Assembly: GCA_903881065.1 (NCBI GenBank)
Contig: CAIRRW010000445.1
Coordinates: 1-11,056 of the forward strand
DNA from: an uncultured Bacteroidota bacterium
Lineage (GTDB): Bacteria; Bacteroidota; Bacteroidia; 2-12-FULL-35-15
Direction of reading: 5' to 3'
DNA: 11,056 nucleotides
A program made the translations under genes and the position numbers. Numbering within the stretch: position 1 is the stretch's first letter; every line of letters begins with the position of its first letter. Under the pieces are notes generated by a model, which saw nothing but the letters and a program-made list of their open reading frames with translations, did no database searches and was not told where the DNA came from. This document shows positions 6,363-11,056 of this stretch, one piece after another.

Positions 6363-6932
6363 ATGTTTAAATTATTTTTCAAATTATGTGGATGGAAGGT
6401 AACCCACTTTCTACCGGACGATATTAAGAAATGTGTAATTGTGGTTGCACCACATACAAGTAATTGGGACTTCCCGTTCGGAATGGGAACAGTATCAATA
6501 ATGAAACTAAAACAAAACTTCATTATAAAGAAAGAATGGGTAAAGTTTCCTTTTAAAAGAATTTTTCTTTCATTAGGAGCTATCCCAATCGATAGACAAA
6601 AACATAAAGTGTCTGGAGATAAAAATAGTACAGTACATGCAATGGCTGATTTGTTTGCTGAAAGAGAGGAACTTCGACTTGTAATTACTCCCGAAGGTAC
6701 TCGTTCGAGAGTGGAGAAATGGAAAACAGGGTTTTATTACGTTGCCCTAAAAGCGAATGTTCCTATAGCTTTAGCTTTTATTAATTACGAAACTAAATCA
6801 ACGGGAATTGATAAAGTTATTTACCCTACAGGTGATTATAAAAAGGACATGAAGGAAATAATGGACTTTTATAAAAATATGAAAGGCAAAAACAATCACA
6901 ATTTTTCAGTCGATTTAGAGTTGAGTAAATAA
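6363..6932 (+). CDS. PlsC-like lysophospholipid acyltransferase family protein
   Basis: This 189-residue protein belongs to the 1-acylglycerol-3-phosphate O-acyltransferase (LPLAT) superfamily, which transfers acyl chains from acyl-CoA or acyl-ACP to a lysophospholipid or other acceptor at the inner membrane. It shows the catalytic HX4D motif as HTSNWD (H31, D36), the acceptor-binding block LGAIPIDR (71-78), and EGTRS at 111-115 in TPEGTRSRVEKWKTGFYYVA. It is shorter than typical PlsC (about 240 residues) and lacks a strong N-terminal membrane helix, fitting the small stand-alone LPLAT subgroup common in Bacteroidota; the true substrate is unknown and may not be lysophosphatidate. It is transcribed alone and divergently from the PKD gene. 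It is AT-rich compared with the PKD and gltX genes beside it. The ATG at 6363 is chosen because it precedes the first conserved block by the normal distance and no upstream in-frame start is compelling. Confidence 0.9.
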   Translation: MFKLFFKLCGWKVTHFLPDDIKKCVIVVAPHTSNWDFPFGMGTVSIMKLKQNFIIKKEWVKFPFKRIFLSLGAIPIDRQKHKVSGDKNSTVHAMADLFAEREELRLVITPEGTRSRVEKWKTGFYYVALKANVPIALAFINYETKSTGIDKVIYPTGDYKKDMKEIMDFYKNMKGKNNHNFSVDLELSK

Positions 6933-6976
6933 AGATATTTTGCTTCAACCGACCCCCGAATCGATCCCTTCAAAAA

Positions 6977-7013
6977 CAAAACCCTCACAAACTTATGATT
7001 TGTAAGGGTTTTG
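6977..7013. terminator. Bidirectional terminator between acyltransferase gene and tRNA-Cys
   Basis: CAAAACCCTCACAAA (6977-6991) and TTTGTAAGGGTTTTG (6999-7013) pair over 15 positions with one mismatch and a 7-nt loop. The mismatch becomes a G.U pair in the minus-strand RNA. T-rich sequence follows on both sides (CTTTTAT on plus, TTTGTTTTTG on minus). It can therefore end the acyltransferase transcript 45 nt after its stop and the tRNA-Cys transcript 13 nt after the tRNA 3' end. Confidence 0.85.
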
Positions 7014-7025
7014 CTTTTATGGTTG

Positions 7026-7096
7026 AGGTCCCGTGCGGATTCGAACCGCAGTAGGAGCTTTTGCAGAGCTCAGCCTAGCCACTCGGCCACAGGACC
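7026..7096 (-). tRNA. tRNA-Cys (anticodon GCA)
   Basis: Reading the minus strand, a full cloverleaf of 71 nt is visible. The acceptor stem GGTCCTG pairs with CGGGACC (one G.U) and the discriminator is U, as expected for tRNA-Cys. The D-arm is GCC/GGC. The anticodon stem GAGCT/AGCTC encloses loop CTGCAAA, giving anticodon GCA at 7064-7062. The T-arm is TGCGG-TTCGAAT-CCGCA. The 3' CCA is not encoded (CAA follows), which is usual in Bacteroidota and means the CCA-adding enzyme is needed. It lies 48 bp downstream of folB on the same strand and probably has its own promoter. Confidence 0.97.
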
Positions 7097-7114
7097 TTTT
7101 ATTTTTAAGAAGCG

Positions 7115-7143
7115 CAAAGGTAAAAATTATTTCGAAACAACAA
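7115..7143 (-). promoter_or_regulatory. Promoter of tRNA-Cys
   Basis: On the minus strand TACCTTTG (7122-7115) matches the -7 consensus TAnnTTTG exactly. A TTG (7143-7141) lies 18 nt upstream as a possible -33 element. Transcription would begin near 7110, about 14 nt before the mature tRNA 5' end. The -33 position touches the last codons of folB, so the tRNA may also be read from the gltX-folB transcript. Confidence 0.6.
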
Positions 7144-7144
7144 C

Positions 7145-7495
7145 TTATTCTTCTATTTCTATACTCACACAACTTACCACTCCATTTATTGGAGGATTAA
7201 GCTTATTTACCTTTACTTTTATTTTCAGAACTCCTTTTATTTCTTTCTTTATTCTATCTACTATTCGTTTTCCTACTTGTTCTATTAATTTGGAACGTAT
7301 CGCCATTTCAGCTTTTACTATCTCGCAAACAGTAACATAATCAACTGTTTTACTTAAATCATCTGTTTTGGCGGCTTCAGTAAAATCAGTTTCAATGGTT
7401 ACATCAACCACATAATTGCCGCCCAGCCTAGCTTCTTCTTCCATGCAGCCGTGGTAAGCATACACTTTTATTCCTTCTACTATTACTTTGTGCAT
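7145..7495 (-). CDS. folB: Dihydroneopterin aldolase (FolB)
   Basis: FolB converts 7,8-dihydroneopterin to 6-hydroxymethyl-7,8-dihydropterin and glycolaldehyde in the cytoplasmic tetrahydrofolate pathway. The 116-residue length is typical. Family features are present in order: GIKVYAYHGCMEEEARLGG (8-26) with the conserved pterin-site glutamate region, TVDYVTVCEIV (50-60) with the conserved tyrosine Y53, LIEQVGKRIVDRI (70-82) containing the conserved glutamate E72, and the C-terminal VNKLNPPINGVV (96-107) with the expected catalytic lysine at about 98. It starts 14 nt after the gltX stop on the same strand, so it is very likely co-transcribed with gltX. No unusual feature is seen, and I see no other folate gene in the window. 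Confidence 0.95.
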   Translation of the reverse strand: MHKVIVEGIKVYAYHGCMEEEARLGGNYVVDVTIETDFTEAAKTDDLSKTVDYVTVCEIVKAEMAIRSKLIEQVGKRIVDRIKKEIKGVLKIKVKVNKLNPPINGVVSCVSIEIEE

Positions 7496-7509
7496 TGCTT
7501 ATTTATAAT

Positions 7510-9045
7510 TTAGGAATTAGAATTTAGAGTTTGTAAAGCGCTATTCAATCTTTTAATTACCTCTTCTTTTCCAAGCAATACAAGCATATCGTGTATTGCA
7601 GGTCCTCCGGCTGCGCCAGAAGTAAGTACGCGTAACAGTTGCAAATCAACTTTAGCAGAAGTTTTTGTTTCCGTTTCAACTATTGCATTGTGTATTGTTG
7701 TTGCGTCCCATACATTCAATGCGGTAAACTCTTCTATTAATTTAGTGAAAACACCTTTCGAATTTTCATTCCATTTCTTCGCAATTACTTTCTCATCGTA
7801 ACTTGTAGGAGCAATAAAGAAATAACTTCCACCAGCCCAAAACTCATTTACGAAATGTGCTTTCTCTTTTACCAGTCTGCATACTCCTTCTATATATGAT
7901 GTCTCGGCCGATACTCCATTTTCTTTTAGTATTGGAAGAAATAATTCTGCCAACTCCGCATCACTTTTCTTTCTTAAATATTGCTGATTGAACCACTTTG
8001 TTTTTTCAGGGTCGAATTTAGCTCCTGATTTATTTACCCGTTCAAATGAAAATGCTTCTATCAATTCCTGTAACGAAAATATTTCCTGCGGAGTACCTGG
8101 ATTCCAGCCAAGCATGCCCAACATATTGACAAATGCTTCAGGGAAAAAACCTGATTCGCGATAACCTACATAGCTTTCGTTTGTCCGTTCGTCAAACCAG
8201 TTGAGCGGAAACATCGGTATTCCCGACTTATCACGCTTTGAAAGTTTCCCGTTTCCATCCGGTTTTAAAATTAATGGAAGGTGTGCCAACTTTGGCATTA
8301 CGTCTTCCTTCCCCAGATAGCGATATATTAAAATATGAGCAGGAGCTGACGGCAACCATTCTTCGCCACGAACAGCATGAGATATTTCCATTTCAATATC
8401 ATCTACAATGTGCGCCAAATGATAAGTTGGCATGCCATCACTCTTCAATAAAACTTTATCATCTACCTGAGTAGAATTCACAACTACCCAGCCGCGAATA
8501 ATATCATGGAAACGTATCTCTTCATTTCTTGGCACTTTAAGCCGCACGACATAAGGCGTTCCGGCATCGAGCAGTTTTTTTACTTCATCTTCGGATAGTG
8601 TCAATGAGTTGCGCATATTCTGGCGCGATACCGAATTATATTGCGGAGCGACTACTTTAGCGGCTTCCAACCGTTTACGCATTGCATCCAGTTCTTCATT
8701 GGTATCAAAGGCATAATAAGCATGTCCGCCATCAATCAATTGTTTCGCATATTTAGCATAGATGCCAAGCTCTTTGCGCTCGCTTTGGCGGTAAGGAGCA
8801 TACGGGCCATCGCCAAAACCTACGCCTTCATTAGGTTCGATGCCGCACCACTTTAATGATTCTATAATATATTCTTCGGCGCCTTTAACGTAGCGGGTTT
8901 GGTCAGTATCTTCAATACGCAATATAAAATCGCCATTATGTTTTTTGGCAAATAAATAACTGAATAATGCTGTGCGCACTCCACCCATGTGTAAGCCGCC
9001 TGTGGGGCTAGGTGCAAAACGTAATCGTACTCTTTTATTTTCCAT
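7510..9045 (-). CDS. gltX: Glutamate--tRNA ligase (GltX)
   Basis: This is the class I aminoacyl-tRNA synthetase that charges tRNA-Glu (and in many bacteria tRNA-Gln, for later amidation). The 511-residue length is normal. The Rossmann-fold start RLRFAPSPTGGLHMGGVRTA (7-26) carries the HIGH-type motif as HMGG. FILRIEDTDQTRYVKGAEEY follows (40-59), then YRQSER (85-90), RGEEWLPSAPAH (226-237) and the KMSKS-type motif KLSKR at 267-271. A C-terminal anticodon-binding region covers roughly 330-511, ending in the family-typical TSGAAGGPAIHDMLVLLG. The cysteine-rich zinc site of some GltX proteins is not visible. The insertion after KLSKR (DKSGIPMFPLNWFDERTNES) has the length usual for Bacteroidota. 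It is the first gene of a gltX-folB unit that ends near tRNA-Cys. Whether it is discriminating cannot be decided by eye. Confidence 0.97.
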   Translation of the reverse strand: MENKRVRLRFAPSPTGGLHMGGVRTALFSYLFAKKHNGDFILRIEDTDQTRYVKGAEEYIIESLKWCGIEPNEGVGFGDGPYAPYRQSERKELGIYAKYAKQLIDGGHAYYAFDTNEELDAMRKRLEAAKVVAPQYNSVSRQNMRNSLTLSEDEVKKLLDAGTPYVVRLKVPRNEEIRFHDIIRGWVVVNSTQVDDKVLLKSDGMPTYHLAHIVDDIEMEISHAVRGEEWLPSAPAHILIYRYLGKEDVMPKLAHLPLILKPDGNGKLSKRDKSGIPMFPLNWFDERTNESYVGYRESGFFPEAFVNMLGMLGWNPGTPQEIFSLQELIEAFSFERVNKSGAKFDPEKTKWFNQQYLRKKSDAELAELFLPILKENGVSAETSYIEGVCRLVKEKAHFVNEFWAGGSYFFIAPTSYDEKVIAKKWNENSKGVFTKLIEEFTALNVWDATTIHNAIVETETKTSAKVDLQLLRVLTSGAAGGPAIHDMLVLLGKEEVIKRLNSALQTLNSNS

Positions 9046-9064
9046 TTTTTAATTTATTGGACGG

Positions 9065-9072
9065 CAAAGGTA
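9065..9072 (-). promoter_or_regulatory. Promoter -7 element upstream of gltX
   Basis: TACCTTTG on the minus strand matches TAnnTTTG exactly and is identical to the -7 element of tRNA-Cys. It would start transcription about 15 nt before the gltX ATG. No convincing -33 TTTG is visible at 17-21 nt. Confidence 0.55.
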
Positions 9073-9124
9073 ATTTAATTTGAAGATGTGAGGATTTGAA
9101 AACCTGAAAATGTTATAGGATTTA

Positions 9125-9157
9125 GTCCTTCGACAAGCTCAGGATGACAAGCTCAGG
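9125..9157. repeat. Dispersed-repeat-like sequence CCTTCGACAAGCTCAGG with an internal 12-bp duplication
   Basis: GTCCTTCGACAAGCTCAGG is followed by ATGACAAGCTCAGG. GACAAGCTCAGG occurs exactly at 9132-9143 and again at 9146-9157. From memory, CTTCGACAAGCTCAGG-type sequences are abundant intergenic repeats in many bacterial genomes, so this is probably a copy of a small dispersed element rather than a gltX regulator. It ends one base before the stop codon of the lipoprotein gene, so its arrival may have reshaped that gene's 3' end. Confidence 0.6.
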
Positions 9158-9158
9158 C

Positions 9159-9854
9159 TTACATCCTTGATTTTATCAATTTATATCTTGTTCTGAATCC
9201 TCCCTTTTGAACAAATTCCTTGAACATTTCATCTGTTAAATGAATGTAGGAATTAAATGTCCTAATGGTATCTATTCTATTACCTTTCAGAAGTTTTTCA
9301 TCCTCCTCGTTAGTCAGGTTAATTGAATAGGAATGGTCTTTATTTAATGCAAATTGAAATATTTCCCAATCCTTATTTGCACCGCAGCGATTAAAATAAT
9401 ACGTGCCGTTAAATAATTTCAACTTATCTTCTTTAGAGAGATTAAGCAATGTATCGGCAAGACTTCCCGCGAATATTACATATTTACCATCAATTGACTT
9501 TTTCTCGTTTTTATGTTTTAATGTTAATCTGGCAGTATCTACTTTAGCCATTTTATAAAATGAATAATAATTTATATAGTAGTATGCAACGGTAGCTGAA
9601 ATGGAAACATTTGCAGAAATATAATTTATTGAATCGCGGCTTTTATATAAATCACCAAAATAATTCTTGTTGTAATAAACCTCTTTATCATCGCTGTTCA
9701 TAATACTGTCGGCATAATAATAGCTGCCAACAAGCTCAAGTGGAAATGCTTTTACAACGTTGGACTTTTCCGGCATAGGAGTGTCAAAGTGAACACGGGA
9801 GCAGCTTGTAATAAATACAATTAATATAAAGGATAGTTTTTTAATGGATTCCAT
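9159..9854 (-). CDS. Putative lipoprotein of unknown function
   Basis: I do not recognise a family. From the ATG at 9854 the protein has 231 residues. The N-terminus is a lipoprotein signal: lysines at 5-6, hydrophobic SFILIVFI, and a lipobox-like ITSC with the lipidated cysteine at residue 18, followed by SRVHFDTPMPEKS. This places it on the periplasmic face of a membrane or at the cell surface. The mature part is polar, with lysine- and tyrosine-rich segments (GSYYYADS, YYYINYYSFYK), and no catalytic motif is visible. An in-frame ATG at 9869 would add five residues (MYFCK), but it lies upstream of a good -7 promoter element at 9859-9866 and would not be transcribed from it, so 9854 is preferred. 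The gene stands alone, between gltX and the divergent permease gene, and is AT-rich. Confidence 0.75.
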   Translation of the reverse strand: MESIKKLSFILIVFITSCSRVHFDTPMPEKSNVVKAFPLELVGSYYYADSIMNSDDKEVYYNKNYFGDLYKSRDSINYISANVSISATVAYYYINYYSFYKMAKVDTARLTLKHKNEKKSIDGKYVIFAGSLADTLLNLSKEDKLKLFNGTYYFNRCGANKDWEIFQFALNKDHSYSINLTNEEDEKLLKGNRIDTIRTFNSYIHLTDEMFKEFVQKGGFRTRYKLIKSRM

Positions 9855-9858
9855 TTTG

Positions 9859-9866
9859 CAAAAGTA
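9859..9866 (-). promoter_or_regulatory. Promoter -7 element touching the lipoprotein start
   Basis: TACTTTTG on the minus strand is an exact TAnnTTTG match whose last base is only 4 bp before the ATG at 9854. If used, transcription would begin at or within a few bases of the ATG, giving a leaderless or nearly leaderless mRNA. No clear -33 TTTG is visible upstream, so the call is tentative. Confidence 0.45.
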
Positions 9867-10079
9867 CATTTATTTTCTTTTTGATTCTTTCTTATTCAAT
9901 TAGATAGGACTACTTGTATCTAAATTTCTAAATCGATTGAATTAATCTTACAAATTGAAACTATAATTCCACCTTGAATAATTAATTTAGCAATAGCTTT
10001 TTCCAAAATAAATTACGTTATATTGTTATATTGATTAATTTCACCTCCTTAACAAAAAACAACAACTAACAACTAAAAT

Positions 10080-11056
10080 ATGTGGGCAACCATTTCACGC
10101 TTTATATTACGTAACCGGATACTAATAATAGTTGTATTGGCAGCTATTACCGTTGTGTTCGGCTACTATGCCCGCACTGCAGAAATATGTTACGAATCGC
10201 CAAAGCTGCTTCCCGACCACGATACCACGGCAATAGAATACAAGGCATTTAAAAAACGGTTCGGACAGGATGGCAGCGTAATGGTGCTCGGCATAAGCGA
10301 CGAAGGATTGTATAAACTCGACCGCTTTAATCAATGGTATGATTTGGGAAACCGATTGAAAGACCTTGCAGGAGTGAAAGCAGTGGTGTCGGTTGCAAGG
10401 CTTCATACTGTTATAAAAAATGATGGCCTTGGTATATTTGAGGACAAGTCGATAATAACACAACGTCCCAAAACGCAGGCGGAACTGGATAGTCTGCGCA
10501 AAGTAATAGCTTCGCTTCCATTTTATCGCGACATGGTGTACAACGATTCAGCGCATGCCACCACCATGATGATAACCTTTGAAAACAGCAAGCTCAATAC
10601 CAATAAACGTCTCGATATTGTGGATGCCATCAAGGCAGAGGTGGAAAAATTTATTACGCAAACCCATTTAGATGTTCGTTATTCGGGCATGCCATACATC
10701 CGCACAGCAGTTGCAAGGAAGATAAAAAACGAGATGTCGTTGTTTATGATTCTCGCAGTAATTGTTACCGGTATCATTCTGTTTCTGTTTTTCAAATCGG
10801 TATTGCCGGTTGTATTCTCACTCGCAGTAGTGTTTGTAGGCGTTATCTGGTCGGTCGGGTTTCTGGTAATTGTCGGTTATCAGGTATCGGCACTCACTGG
10901 ATTAATCCCTCCGCTGCTCATTGTAATTGGCGTTCCCAACTGTATTATGCTGCTCAATAAATACCATCACGAATACCGAATACATGGCAATCAAATTAAA
11001 TCATTGTCGCGTGCGATTGAAAAAGTAGGCGTGTCGTTGTTTCTGGCAAACGTAAC
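10080..11056 (+). CDS. RND/MMPL-family (Patched-like) membrane permease, N-terminal part
   Basis: The frame is open from the ATG at 10080 to the right edge (325 codons), so the protein is truncated by the window. It begins with a cytoplasmic stub and TM1 (RILIIVVLAAITVVFGYYA, about 13-31), then a periplasmic domain (about 32-218) with ESPKLLPDHDTTAIEYKAF near 39-57. A cluster of membrane helices follows at about 221-238, 243-266 and 271-292, including SALTGLIPPLLIVIGVPNCI, LLNKYHHEYR and SRAIEKVGVSLFLANV. This layout matches the first half of an RND-superfamily transporter of the MMPL/Patched-like type found in Bacteroidota, normally about 770-800 residues, which moves lipids or hydrophobic compounds using the proton gradient. 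The substrate is unknown. No adaptor or outer-membrane factor gene is visible. The gene is visibly more GC-rich than the lipoprotein gene beside it. Confidence 0.88.
   Translation, partial: MWATISRFILRNRILIIVVLAAITVVFGYYARTAEICYESPKLLPDHDTTAIEYKAFKKRFGQDGSVMVLGISDEGLYKLDRFNQWYDLGNRLKDLAGVKAVVSVARLHTVIKNDGLGIFEDKSIITQRPKTQAELDSLRKVIASLPFYRDMVYNDSAHATTMMITFENSKLNTNKRLDIVDAIKAEVEKFITQTHLDVRYSGMPYIRTAVARKIKNEMSLFMILAVIVTGIILFLFFKSVLPVVFSLAVVFVGVIWSVGFLVIVGYQVSALTGLIPPLLIVIGVPNCIMLLNKYHHEYRIHGNQIKSLSRAIEKVGVSLFLANV

Noticed and set aside
7011..7340. 109-codon open frame on the plus strand
   Set aside because: It crosses tRNA-Cys and lies antisense to folB.
10042..10050. Shine-Dalgarno for a minus-strand gene (AAGGAGGTG)
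   Set aside because: No start codon lies 4-12 nt downstream on the minus strand and no reading frame follows.

Overview
This window comes from a member of the Bacteroidota, most likely an uncultured or environmental lineage. Three things support this. The large surface protein ends in a type IX secretion (type B, gliding-motility-associated) sorting domain. Gene starts lack Shine-Dalgarno sequences and several are preceded by the Bacteroidota -7 promoter motif TAnnTTTG. The housekeeping proteins (ScoAB, GltX, FolB, and an RND/Patched-like permease) look like Bacteroidota versions. I cannot assign a genus.

Layout from left to right. Positions 1-2437 (minus strand) hold a possible three-gene unit: scoA, scoB (the two subunits of a 3-oxoacid CoA-transferase), then a polytopic membrane protein that runs off the left edge and resembles GT-C-type or uncharacterised Bacteroidota membrane proteins. 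The scoA-scoB gap carries copies of an 11-12 bp sequence that could form two alternative hairpins. Positions 2438-3250 are an 813-bp gene-free island rich in repeats. Its main content is a degenerate tandem array of eleven units at 20-21 bp spacing (about two helical turns), each built as A-tract, 10-bp core, then usually a T-tract. I do not recognise this array, and it is the most unusual item here.

Positions 3251-6175 (minus) encode a 974-residue secreted protein with seven PKD-like domains. Six of these form two copies of a three-domain block with a period of almost exactly 250 residues. It has a recognisable promoter upstream and a strong intrinsic terminator downstream. A divergent gene at 6363-6932 (plus) encodes a PlsC-like acyltransferase. 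A hairpin that can terminate transcription from both sides separates it from tRNA-Cys(GCA), which lies on the minus strand downstream of gltX and folB (7026-9045).

Positions 9159-9854 (minus) encode a probable lipoprotein of unknown function. Its promoter motif is so close to the start codon that the transcript may be nearly leaderless. From 10080 (plus) to the right edge is the N-terminal part of an RND/MMPL-family permease. The genes are mostly ordinary metabolism, translation and envelope functions, and I see no defence system, CRISPR array or intact mobile element. The unexplained material is in the intergenic DNA, above all the array at 2890-3120.
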